Shown here: in pieces, positions 56,588-64,000 of the stretch | Position numbering within the stretch: the stretch's first letter is position 1 | Layout of the letters: every line of letters begins with the position of its first letter | Assembly (NCBI GenBank): GCA_900315425.1 | Contig: OMZA01000006.1 | Span: 1 to 64,000, forward strand | DNA length: 64,000 bases | Source: an uncultured Eubacteriales bacterium | Lineage (GTDB): Bacteria > Bacillota > Clostridia > Lachnospirales > Lachnospiraceae | Direction of reading: 5' to 3' | Position numbers and translations under genes: made by a program | Notes under the pieces: generated by a model | Seen by the model: the letters and a program-made list of their open reading frames with translations, nothing else | The model's database searches: none | Told to the model about the DNA's origin: nothing

Positions 56588-57304
56588 TTATCTCCTTATA
56601 GCTGTCTCTAAAGCAATTTCCATCATTTCTGTAAAAGACTGTTGTCTTTGTTTTGAAGTGGTTATTTCGTTTGAGACAAACGAATCTGATATTGTAAGCA
56701 GGCATGCCGCATTCTTTCCAAGAATTCTGGCATTATGAAATAATGCAAAACTTTCCATTTCTACACAAAGACATTGTTTATTTTCATACAAGTCCTTGTA
56801 ATATGGTGATTTATCCTGTCTATAAAACACATCCGAAGAATGAACTCGTCCTATTTTTATAGTTTTACCTAACTCTTTTGCTATATTCATTATATCCATA
56901 TTAAGACTTTCAGTTGGATATGTTATATCATCTTCATACCCTCCTTGAACCTTTGCAAAGCTGGATTCCGAATAAGCCGAGTCAGCTAACATCACATCAA
57001 AAACTCTTAATTTATCACAATAAGAACCGGCAGAACCGATTCTTATTATTGTATCAACATCATATTCATTATATAATTCGTATGAATATATACCAATTGA
57101 TGGCATACCCATACCAGAACCCATAACAGATACCATTTTACCTTTATAAGTCCCTGTAAAACCATACATATTTCTTACTGTATTAAAACAATTTACATTT
57201 TCAAGATAAGTTTCTGCAATAAATTTTGCCCTTAAAGGATCTCCAGGCATAAGCACTGTTTTAGCAATATCCCCATTTTTAGCTTCATTGTGTGGTGTAG
57301 CCAT
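56588..57304 (-). CDS. deoD: Purine nucleoside phosphorylase DeoD
   Basis: 238 aa, hexameric PNP. Splits purine (deoxy)nucleosides with phosphate. N-terminal MATPHNEA, GDPLRAKFIAETYL, the phosphate-binding GSAGSY, and VEMESFALFHNA are diagnostic. Four bases before dgt. Deoxynucleosides released by Dgt are substrates, which makes functional sense of the pairing. Confidence 0.96.
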   Translation of the reverse strand: MATPHNEAKNGDIAKTVLMPGDPLRAKFIAETYLENVNCFNTVRNMYGFTGTYKGKMVSVMGSGMGMPSIGIYSYELYNEYDVDTIIRIGSAGSYCDKLRVFDVMLADSAYSESSFAKVQGGYEDDITYPTESLNMDIMNIAKELGKTIKIGRVHSSDVFYRQDKSPYYKDLYENKQCLCVEMESFALFHNARILGKNAACLLTISDSFVSNEITTSKQRQQSFTEMMEIALETAIRR

Positions 57305-57319
57305 AAATATACCTTCTCT

Positions 57320-57751
57320 CTAATCTTTTTTAAACACCTCTTCCATAGTGTGCCATCCAAGAACTGCGCATTTAACTCGACTTGGCATATGTGAAATATC
57401 CTTTAAGGATGATGCTTCCTCAAGCTCTTCTATCTCTTCTTCTGTGGCAGTTCCTTTAATCATTCGTATAAAAATATCTGCAAGATGAAGTGCTTCATCT
57501 TTATTTTTACCAATGATAAGTTCTAGCATCATATCTGCTGAAGCCTGTGAAATAGCGCAACCATCACCTACATATCCCCCATCTGTGATAATTCCATCAT
57601 CATCCACATGTAACTCCAATACAATACTATCTCCACAAGATGGATTAACCCCATTCATTGTAAAATTAGGATTTTCAATCTTGTGTTTATGTATAGGATT
57701 AAGGTTATGCTCTGTAAGTATTTCATTATAAAAAGTTCTACTATTCTGCAT
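57320..57751 (-). CDS. sufU: SufU sulfur-acceptor/scaffold protein
   Basis: 143 aa. SufU accepts sulfur from SufS in Gram-positive bacteria. Zinc/sulfur residues Cys39, Asp41 (SCGDS), Cys65 (GDGCAIS) and Cys128 (RVKCAVLGW) are conserved. Start overlaps the sufS end by 11 bases. Last gene of the suf cluster. Confidence 0.95.
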   Translation of the reverse strand: MQNSRTFYNEILTEHNLNPIHKHKIENPNFTMNGVNPSCGDSIVLELHVDDDGIITDGGYVGDGCAISQASADMMLELIIGKNKDEALHLADIFIRMIKGTATEEEIEELEEASSLKDISHMPSRVKCAVLGWHTMEEVFKKD

Positions 57752-58967
57752 ATCCCATCTTCCTCCTAACTTGCGAAATTGATTTTACCAATCTCTCCAC
57801 TTCTTCTTCGGTATTGTAGAACATAAGACTGGCTCTTGTTGTAGAAGGAACTCCAATAAAATGATGTAACGGCTCTGCACAATGATGTCCGGCTCTAATA
57901 GCAACACCATCATCTGCAAGTATTGCCGCAATATCATGAGGATGTACCCCTTCTATCTTAAATGTTATTATACCATGATGTTCCTTTGCTGTCTTACCTC
58001 CCAGCACCAAAACATGTGGTATTTTTTCAATTTCATCCAACGCCATCTGGCATAACATATCTTCTCTGGCTTCAATATTTTCAAATCCAAGATTATTAAT
58101 ATACTCAATAGCTGCCTTAAGGGCATGTGCCCCTGCAGCGTTTACGGTTCCTGCCTCGAATTTGTGAGGTAATTGTGCATAAGTAATCTCATCAAGAGTA
58201 ACAGTATCTATCATTTCACCACCTGATAAAAACGGTGGCATCTTTTCTAATATTTTTTCTTTACCATACAACACTCCAATTCCCATTGGACCAAGCATCT
58301 TATGGGCTGAAAAAGCTAGGAAATCTATATCCAGATCCTTAACATCTACCTTTGTATGTGGTACAGATTGCGCTCCATCCACTACAAAATACGCATTATG
58401 TTCATGGCAAACTCTTGCTAATCCTTTAGCATCCAATAGATTTCCAAAAATATTAGACATATGAGTAATAGCAACAATCTTTGTTTTATCTGAAATGATT
58501 TTTTCCAAATCTTTTGGTGTTACTAGCCCACTTTCGTTACATTCAAGGTATTTCACCTGGGCTCCATATCTTTTTGCTGCTAATCTCCAAGGTAGCATAT
58601 TACTGTGATGCTCCATAACTGTGGTTATGATTTCATCTCCTGGTTTTAAAACCATTTCTCCCAAGCTGTATGCCAAGAGATTCAGACTTTCACTGGTATT
58701 TCTGGTAAATATAATCTCTTTTTCACTGTTTGCATTTATAAAATCTTTAACTGCTGTTCTTCCTTCTTCATAACGATCCGTGGCATCAATACTTAATTGA
58801 TATAATCCTCTAAATGGATTTGCATTATATTTTTCATAAAATTCTACTTCTGCATCCATTACGCACTTTGGTCTTTGTGAAGTTGCGGAATTGTCCAAAT
58901 ACGCTATATCCATTCCTTCTATAATTGGAAAATCTTTTCTAATTTCTTTTATATTTAAATTACTCAT
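57741..58967 (-). CDS. sufS: Cysteine desulfurase SufS
   Basis: 408 aa from ATG 58967. Group II desulfurase that provides sulfur for Fe-S assembly. PLP lysine Lys223 in FSAHKMLGPMG and active-site Cys363 in RAGHHCAEP. AGGTG lies 7 bases before this ATG; another ATG five codons earlier follows the sufD stop directly but lacks a site. Between sufD and sufU. Confidence 0.97.
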   Translation of the reverse strand: MSNLNIKEIRKDFPIIEGMDIAYLDNSATSQRPKCVMDAEVEFYEKYNANPFRGLYQLSIDATDRYEEGRTAVKDFINANSEKEIIFTRNTSESLNLLAYSLGEMVLKPGDEIITTVMEHHSNMLPWRLAAKRYGAQVKYLECNESGLVTPKDLEKIISDKTKIVAITHMSNIFGNLLDAKGLARVCHEHNAYFVVDGAQSVPHTKVDVKDLDIDFLAFSAHKMLGPMGIGVLYGKEKILEKMPPFLSGGEMIDTVTLDEITYAQLPHKFEAGTVNAAGAHALKAAIEYINNLGFENIEAREDMLCQMALDEIEKIPHVLVLGGKTAKEHHGIITFKIEGVHPHDIAAILADDGVAIRAGHHCAEPLHHFIGVPSTTRASLMFYNTEEEVERLVKSISQVRRKMGYAE

Positions 58968-58982
58968 TTTTTTCACCTGCAT

Positions 58983-60029
58983 TTAATCTACTTCTTCTCC
59001 AAATAATTCATGGAGTTCTTTTACTTTCACTTCATCAGGAACCAAATCCACCACAGATAAGACTTTAGAATCTGCCATCAATCTTGCGATTTCATCTCCT
59101 GGTATACCTCTAGACATCATGTAATTTTTAATATCCTCAGGTATCTGTCCTATTGTAGCTCCATGGTTACCTTCCACGTCATCTTCGTCACAAAGAATTA
59201 ATGGAATTGTTTGATTTACAACGTCATCACTCATAAGTAGGACATCTTCCATTTCATTTCCCTTGGCACCTGAACATCCCTTTACAAGATCAATGGTACC
59301 TCTAAATGTCTTCGATGCTCCTTCTGATAAGACTCCATTCACATTTATATCGCTTAATGTATTCTTACCTGTGTGTCTGGCATTATAATTAATATCTAAT
59401 AATCCCTGATGTTTAACCTGATAACCTGTCTTAATATTTAAGGTTGATTCTTTTCCCTGAAGTTCATCTTTACATCCAAGATAAACATTCTTTCCTGAAA
59501 TTAATATCTGAATCAATTCAAAATTCGAATTATCCAAGCTGTCTACAGCTACATCATTTATTAATGAAAACTCTTCATTAACTCTTATAATCTGATATAG
59601 CTTCATAGAGGATTCACTTTTTAATCGTACCTTTGTTTGTATAGCTGCTAAACCACCTTCTTTTGAAGTAAAGTCCTGAATTACACTAACTTCACTTCCC
59701 TCTCCAATGTTAAAGCATACCTGGTTTACAGATTGTACCTCTTTTTCATATTTAAAATCCATAATCACAGGTTTATCTATTTTCTTAAGGTCTTTTACTA
59801 TAAATATATCCTGATCTATTCCTGATTTTGTCATGAACCTATCAAAATTTGGTCCCATACCTCCTGTGATTTCAGGATTACAAACATTTGACTTTGTATC
59901 CACATCTTCAGGAAGTTTTATTTCACATTTTCCTTTAACGGATTCATCTGCCACCTTAACATTACAACTGTTCATCTTAAGCCATGTCCAGGTCATACCA
60001 GGCAGATAATTAACTGTTAATTCTCTCAT
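58983..60029 (-). CDS. sufD: Fe-S assembly protein SufD
   Basis: 348 aa. Beta-helix partner of SufB in the SufBC2D scaffold. GKNTLSDINVNGVLSEGASKTFRG near residue 220 and EVEGNHGATIGQIPEDIKNYMMSRGIPGDEIARLMA-type end (conserved His in NHGAT). Shorter N-terminus than E. coli SufD. Overlaps the sufB stop by one base. Confidence 0.93.
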   Translation of the reverse strand: MRELTVNYLPGMTWTWLKMNSCNVKVADESVKGKCEIKLPEDVDTKSNVCNPEITGGMGPNFDRFMTKSGIDQDIFIVKDLKKIDKPVIMDFKYEKEVQSVNQVCFNIGEGSEVSVIQDFTSKEGGLAAIQTKVRLKSESSMKLYQIIRVNEEFSLINDVAVDSLDNSNFELIQILISGKNVYLGCKDELQGKESTLNIKTGYQVKHQGLLDINYNARHTGKNTLSDINVNGVLSEGASKTFRGTIDLVKGCSGAKGNEMEDVLLMSDDVVNQTIPLILCDEDDVEGNHGATIGQIPEDIKNYMMSRGIPGDEIARLMADSKVLSVVDLVPDEVKVKELHELFGEEVD

Positions 60030-61435
60030 TAGCCTATACTTCCTTTCATCTCAAGACGAATAAGATTATTCATCTCTACTGCATATTCTAGTGGTAACTC
60101 TTTGGAAACATTATCTGCAAAACCACTTACTATCATAGCTCTGGCATCTTCTTCATTTATACCTCTACTCATAAGATAGAATATAGCTTCATCACTTATC
60201 CTACCAATCTTTGCTTCATGTCCTATATCTGCATCACTAGTTCTGACATCCATTGCCGGTATTGTATCAGAACGAGATATATTATCTAACATAAGGGATG
60301 CACAAGATACAGAAGATTTAGCCTGCTTTGCTGTCTTTGCAACTACTACTGCAGATCTAAATGTACTTATACCACCATCTTTTGATATAGACTTAGTTGA
60401 AACCACCGAGTTCGTTCTCTTTCCCTGATGAACAACTTTCATTCCGGTATCTAAGTTCTGTCCGTTTCCTGCAAAAGTTATTCCTGTGAACTCATTTTTA
60501 GAGTCATCACCTTTTAAGATAGTCATCGGATAAAGATAGGATACATGAGATCCAAAGGATCCTGATACCCATTCCATGGTTCCTCCTTCTTCTACAATGG
60601 CTCTCTTTGTGTTTAGGTTGTACATATTCTTTGACCAGTTCTCTATTGTTGAATACCTTAACTTAGCATTTTTTCCTACAAATAGCTCAACTGCTCCTGC
60701 ATGTAAATTGGCTACATTATACTTTGGTGCTGAACATCCCTCTATAAAATGAAGGTCTGCTCCTTCATCCACTATTATAAGCGTATGCTCAAACTGACCT
60801 GCTCCCGGAGCATTTAGTCTAAAGTATGACTGAAGTGGTATCTCAACTTTTACACCTGGTGGTACATATACAAAAGAACCGCCTGACCATACTGCACCAT
60901 GGAGAGCTGCAAACTTATGATCTCTAGGTGTGATGAGTTTCATAAAATGTTTTCTAATCATTTCCTCATATGGTCCATGCATTGCTGATTCCAAGTCGGT
61001 GTATACAACTCCCTGGTCTGCTACTTCTTTTTTTACATTATGATATACCAGCTCTGAGTCATACTGAGCTCCAACACCTGCTAATGATTCTCTCTCTGCC
61101 TGTGGAATACCAAGTCTTTCGAATGTATCCTTTATTTCTTCTGGAACTTCTTCCCAGTCTGCCGTCATTTTTGTTTTTGGTTTTACATATGTAACAATAT
61201 GATCCATATCTAAACCATCTATAGAAGGTCCCCATTCAGGAACTTTCATTTCATTATATATTTCAAGAGACTTTAATCTTAACTCCTTCATCCACTCCGG
61301 ATCATTTTTTTCATCAGAAATCTGCTCTACAATTTCAGGAGTAAGACCTTTATCAACTTTATAATAATCTTTCTCATCTTTCTTGAAGTCATACATATTT
61401 CTATCTATGTCTTCAACCTGTGTTCTTTCCTTCAC
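60029..61435 (-). CDS. sufB: Fe-S assembly protein SufB
   Basis: 468 aa from GTG 61435. Core scaffold of the SUF machine. HGAVWSGGSFVYVPPGVKVEIPLQ, FEHTLIIVDEGADLHFIEGCSAP, and the C-terminal SDADIGHEAKIGRISDEAIFYLMSRG. AGAGGTGA stands 5 bases before GTG 61435; the frame has another GTG three codons earlier (61444) that overlaps that site. Between sufC and sufD. Confidence 0.96.
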   Translation of the reverse strand: MKERTQVEDIDRNMYDFKKDEKDYYKVDKGLTPEIVEQISDEKNDPEWMKELRLKSLEIYNEMKVPEWGPSIDGLDMDHIVTYVKPKTKMTADWEEVPEEIKDTFERLGIPQAERESLAGVGAQYDSELVYHNVKKEVADQGVVYTDLESAMHGPYEEMIRKHFMKLITPRDHKFAALHGAVWSGGSFVYVPPGVKVEIPLQSYFRLNAPGAGQFEHTLIIVDEGADLHFIEGCSAPKYNVANLHAGAVELFVGKNAKLRYSTIENWSKNMYNLNTKRAIVEEGGTMEWVSGSFGSHVSYLYPMTILKGDDSKNEFTGITFAGNGQNLDTGMKVVHQGKRTNSVVSTKSISKDGGISTFRSAVVVAKTAKQAKSSVSCASLMLDNISRSDTIPAMDVRTSDADIGHEAKIGRISDEAIFYLMSRGINEEDARAMIVSGFADNVSKELPLEYAVEMNNLIRLEMKGSIG

Positions 61436-61455
61436 TGTAATCACCTCTGATATAT

Positions 61456-62208
61456 TTATTCTGCAACGTTATAAAACTGCTCGAATCCATTTTCATTAAT
61501 ATTCTCTACCAGTGAACTATCTCCTGTTTTAACAAGTTTTCCATTTATTAATACATGAGTATAATCTACATTTAGAGACTCCAAAATTCTTGTGCTATGG
61601 GTGATTATAAGAAGCGCACCATCTTGATTTTTCTGATATTCTTCAACACCCTTAGATACTGTTAAAACTGCATCTACATCCAATCCCGAGTCTGTTTCAT
61701 CAAGGATTGCTAACTTTGGGTTTAGCATTAGAAGCTGTAATATCTCTGCTTTCTTCTTTTCTCCGCCGGAAAATCCCACGTTTAAATCTCTATCAGCATA
61801 AGATGGATCCATATTTAAAACTTCCATTTTCTTTTCAAGTTCTTTTCTAAAAGCCCATATTTTTGTACGTTTTCCAGTTATCTGATCTAATGAGCTACGG
61901 ATAAAGTTGGCAAGGGTAATACCCGGCACCTCAATTGGATTTTGAAAAGATAAATATAATCCAGCCTTAGCTCTTTCATATACTTCCATATTTTCAAAAT
62001 CATTTCCGTCAAAAATTATTTTTCCTTCTGTTATTTCGTAATTAGGATTTCCCATAAGTGCATATCCTAGAGTTGATTTTCCTGCACCATTAGGTCCCAT
62101 AAGTACGTGAGTTTCACCCTTATTGATATTTAACGAAACACCATGTAGTATCTCTATATCTCCTGCATTAACTTTTAAGTTTTCTATCTTAAGTAAATTC
62201 TCAGACAT
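61456..62208 (-). CDS. sufC: Fe-S assembly ATPase SufC
   Basis: 250 aa. Soluble ABC ATPase that drives SufBCD. Walker A GPNGAGKSTLG, signature NVGFSGGEKKKAEILQ, Walker B LAILDETDSGLDVDAV. GGAGGT is 12 bases before the ATG. First gene of the suf operon. Confidence 0.97.
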   Translation of the reverse strand: MSENLLKIENLKVNAGDIEILHGVSLNINKGETHVLMGPNGAGKSTLGYALMGNPNYEITEGKIIFDGNDFENMEVYERAKAGLYLSFQNPIEVPGITLANFIRSSLDQITGKRTKIWAFRKELEKKMEVLNMDPSYADRDLNVGFSGGEKKKAEILQLLMLNPKLAILDETDSGLDVDAVLTVSKGVEEYQKNQDGALLIITHSTRILESLNVDYTHVLINGKLVKTGDSSLVENINENGFEQFYNVAE

Positions 62209-62281
62209 AATAACTCATTACCTCCGTTTCATTTAACTTTATCAATTTATTTTATAGTATGCTTTCCTACACTATTTCTCT

Positions 62282-62310
62282 AGTATAAAGGAAATAATTC
62301 TTTGATTCAA
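62282..62310 (-). promoter_or_regulatory. suf operon promoter
   Basis: Minus strand: TTGAAT (62305-62310), 17-base spacer, TATACT (62282-62287). About 75 bases before sufC. Confidence 0.6.
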
Positions 62311-62331
62311 TGCAACAATTCCTGTCTTATT

Positions 62332-62350
62332 GAAAATGATTATCATTATC
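62332..62350. promoter_or_regulatory. Fur box upstream of suf
   Basis: Minus-strand GATAATGATAATCATTTTC matches the 19-bp Fur consensus GATAATGATAATCATTATC at 18 of 19 positions. Centre about 55 bases upstream of the predicted suf start, 21 bases upstream of the -35. Confidence 0.85.
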
Positions 62351-62375
62351 ATTAATTGTTTCAAAAGAAAAACAA

Positions 62376-63125
62376 TTAATAGTCTACTTTTATAAGCATT
62401 AATCCCTGTGGAGGTGCTGTAGGTCCTGCCTCCTTACGCTCTTTTGACTCAATAATTTTAGGAATATCATCCGGGTTCTTTTTACCATATGCCACATCTA
62501 GTAGTGTTCCTGTCATAATTCTTACCATATTTTGCAAAAATCCCGTCCCATGATAGTATATTCTTATATACGGTCCCTTTTGTTTAATCTCAATACTATC
62601 AACATTTCTAACTGTGGATTTTTTCATCTTAGGATTACCACAAAAGCTTTTAAAATCATGACTTCCCACCATGTACTCAGCAGCTTTCCTCATTTTTTCC
62701 ATATTAGGTCTTTCCTTTAAAAACAAAACATATTTTCTATCAAATACCGGTTTCGAATCCCCATAGTATAAGCTATAACAATAAGTCTTACCCAAAGCAT
62801 TATATCTGGCATGAAATCTTGGAGATGCTATTCTTACTTCATTTATGCTGATATCTTCTGGTAAATATTCATTTAAATAAGCCTGCACTGCTTCTGGCTC
62901 CATATCTGTATCCAATATCACATTAGCTGTCATTTCCTTAGCATGCACTCCGGCATCGGTCCTTCCAGCTGCAATAACCTTTGGAACTTCTCCTTGTGGC
63001 ATATCTAACATTCTCGCAAGAACTGTCTCTATTTTTCCTTGAATAGTCCATTCCTTATCCGGTTGATGCTCCCAGCCATAATATCTGGTACCATCATAAG
63101 ATATCAGTAATTTGTAATTATTCAT
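62376..63125 (-). CDS. truA: tRNA pseudouridine synthase A TruA
   Basis: 249 aa. Makes pseudouridine at positions 38-40 of tRNA. Catalytic Asp57 in AAGRTDAGVHA; LISYDGTRYYGWEHQ at the start; GTGFLQNMVRIM near residue 195. GGAGATTAC precedes the ATG. An 11-bp inverted repeat (62351-62361 with 62370-62380) covers its stop codon but has no T run. Confidence 0.97.
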   Translation of the reverse strand: MNNYKLLISYDGTRYYGWEHQPDKEWTIQGKIETVLARMLDMPQGEVPKVIAAGRTDAGVHAKEMTANVILDTDMEPEAVQAYLNEYLPEDISINEVRIASPRFHARYNALGKTYCYSLYYGDSKPVFDRKYVLFLKERPNMEKMRKAAEYMVGSHDFKSFCGNPKMKKSTVRNVDSIEIKQKGPYIRIYYHGTGFLQNMVRIMTGTLLDVAYGKKNPDDIPKIIESKERKEAGPTAPPQGLMLIKVDY

Positions 63126-63150
63126 ATGTAATCTCCGTTTCCCTAAAACA

Positions 63151-63197
63151 CCCCACCCTATGTAGGGTGATTATACATTACACTACATAGGGTGGGG
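63151..63197 (-). terminator. Terminator of the ChW-repeat gene
   Basis: Perfect 15-bp stem (63151-63165 with 63183-63197, GC-rich base CCCCACCC) and 17-base loop. Minus strand continues TGTTTTAGG. It separates the ChW-repeat gene from truA. Confidence 0.85.
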
Positions 63198-63221
63198 ATT
63201 ATATTTATCCTTTATAAATCA

Positions 63222-64000
63222 TTATTTACTTCTAAATGCATTACTTGTTGATCCAACTACTCCTGAAGGTGTTCCTTTTTTAACAATACGTATCTGAATT
63301 GCTTCAAGTCTATAGCCATATCCTGCTGTTCCTGCTGATGCTCCGTTCTTTGCCCAGCCCATCCAGCCGAAGGTCTGTGCCTGAACTCTGTAATATACAT
63401 CATATTCTTCAGCAATTGCACCTGTAAGATTGATCTGAATTGCCTCAAGTCTAAGAGACTTTCCTACTGTTCCTGACAAAGCATCATCTGCAACCCATGA
63501 CTGCCATCCTTTCTTCTGTACATGAGTTCTGTATTCAATACCTCCATCACCGTATTCTTCTGCATCAACTTTAATCTTAATAGCTTCAAGTCTCTTTGCT
63601 TTTCCTACTGTTCCTGATGTTGCTCCATTTGTAACATATGACTGCCATCCATAAGTCTGAACCTGTGTCTTGTAATATACTGTAGGAACATCATTTTTAT
63701 CATAGTATGCGTCTTTATCTTCTACTGTAGCCACACCATCACATTCACTTGGTGCTTTAGTATATCCATCCTCATCTTTTTCTACTAATACAATCTGAAT
63801 GCCTTCAAGTCTGTATGCATATCCTGCTGTTCCTGCATAATCGCCATTCATTGCCCAGCTTAACCAGCCGAATTTTTGAGCCTGCACCCTGTAGTATATA
63901 GCATAATCATCAGCTATATCACCGTACAAACCGATTTGAATAGCTTCAAGTCTAAGTTTTTTTCCTACTGTTCCTGATGTTGCTCCATCCTGAGCATACT
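63222..64000 (-). CDS. ChW-repeat surface protein, C-terminal part (cut by window edge)
   Basis: 259 codons visible; the frame runs off the window at base 64000, so the N-terminus is missing. It consists of clostridial hydrophobic-W repeats of about 45 residues, each with GWxxWxxxGxxxGTxGxxxRLExIxI. Four full copies and one partial are present. Two flavours occur: GTVGKxxRLEAI and GTAGYxYRLE. Ends shortly after the last repeat with a Gly/Ser-containing tail (SGVVGSTSNAFRSK). ChW proteins are secreted or surface-bound, thought to bind polysaccharide or other surface ligands. Any catalytic domain would be upstream. Confidence 0.9.
   Translation of the reverse strand, partial: YAQDGATSGTVGKKLRLEAIQIGLYGDIADDYAIYYRVQAQKFGWLSWAMNGDYAGTAGYAYRLEGIQIVLVEKDEDGYTKAPSECDGVATVEDKDAYYDKNDVPTVYYKTQVQTYGWQSYVTNGATSGTVGKAKRLEAIKIKVDAEEYGDGGIEYRTHVQKKGWQSWVADDALSGTVGKSLRLEAIQINLTGAIAEEYDVYYRVQAQTFGWMGWAKNGASAGTAGYGYRLEAIQIRIVKKGTPSGVVGSTSNAFRSK

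Noticed and set aside
62351-62380. 11-bp inverted repeat over the truA stop as terminator
   Set aside because: It is AT-only apart from two pairs and is not followed by a T run; termination there is not convincing.
63222-64000. Periodic DNA repeats at the window end
   Set aside because: They are the coding repeats of the ChW domains; units are diverged and in frame.

Overview
The window is a stretch of low-GC (roughly mid-30s percent by eye) Firmicute chromosome, most likely from the family Lachnospiraceae (class Clostridia). Pointers: a CIRCE-controlled hrcA-grpE-dnaK-dnaJ operon, the clostridial SCIFF ribosomal peptide with its radical-SAM maturase, a sufC-B-D-S-U iron-sulfur operon ending in SufU, a two-gene pyrB-pyrI, a fused SecDF, a class A RNase P RNA, and a surface protein made of clostridial hydrophobic-W (ChW) repeats. 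Genes are densely packed, mostly on the minus strand. I see no rRNA, tRNA, transposase, prophage or cas gene.

Layout. 0-6.4 kb: minus-strand run glgX, prmA, rsmE, nifS-type cysteine desulfurase, thiI. 6.4-11.5 kb: heat-shock operon with promoter and CIRCE. 11.5-12.6 kb: plus-strand nrdG-dut. 12.6-15.1 kb: membrane-anchored unknown protein, rpsT with a structured double promoter, holA. 15.1-17.5 kb: an accessory-looking patch with a 28-bp repeat pair, a degraded reading frame, an alpha/beta hydrolase and a PD-(D/E)XK-like protein. 17.5-23.8 kb: comEA, an OmpR-type two-component system, a GerMN lipoprotein and comEC in one run. 23.9-28.8 kb: argJ-argB-argD divergent from argG, with ArgR-like boxes between. 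28.8-36.9 kb: a six-gene minus-strand operon (catalytically dead GlgX paralogue, pyridoxal kinase, Maf, SurA-like lipoprotein, GtrB-type glycosyltransferase, GtrA-YfhO fusion). 37-39.5 kb: ABC-F protein and PHP phosphatase. 39.5-45.5 kb: dacA, apt, recJ, secDF. 45.5-47.3 kb: SCIFF maturase and the SCIFF peptide gene. 47.3-50 kb: CBS-domain membrane protein, pyrB, pyrI. 50-51.4 kb: polysaccharide deacetylase and rnpB. 51.4-62.4 kb: ten tightly spaced minus-strand genes from sufC through sufB, sufD, sufS, sufU, deoD, dgt, dnaG and trmK to a TGS-type nucleoside kinase, with a Fur-like box upstream. 62.4-64 kb: truA and the 3' part of a ChW-repeat gene that runs off the window.

How the genes work together. 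Most are housekeeping: Fe-S assembly and sulfur transfer (suf, nifS-thiI), protein folding, replication and repair (holA, dnaG, recJ, dgt, dut), nucleotide salvage (apt, deoD, nrdG), arginine and pyrimidine synthesis, and cell envelope. The less ordinary parts are the pseudo-GlgX heading a glycosylation operon, the GtrA-YfhO fusion next to GtrB, the interleaving of competence genes with a two-component system, the one-sided degeneration of an ATP site in the ABC-F protein, and the accessory patch at 15.1-17.5 kb. I did not find a wholly new multi-gene system that I could support strongly; the GtrB/GtrA-YfhO operon with the dead GlgX is the best candidate. Several gene starts were moved from the longest open frame on ribosome-binding-site or operator evidence; this is stated in each entry.
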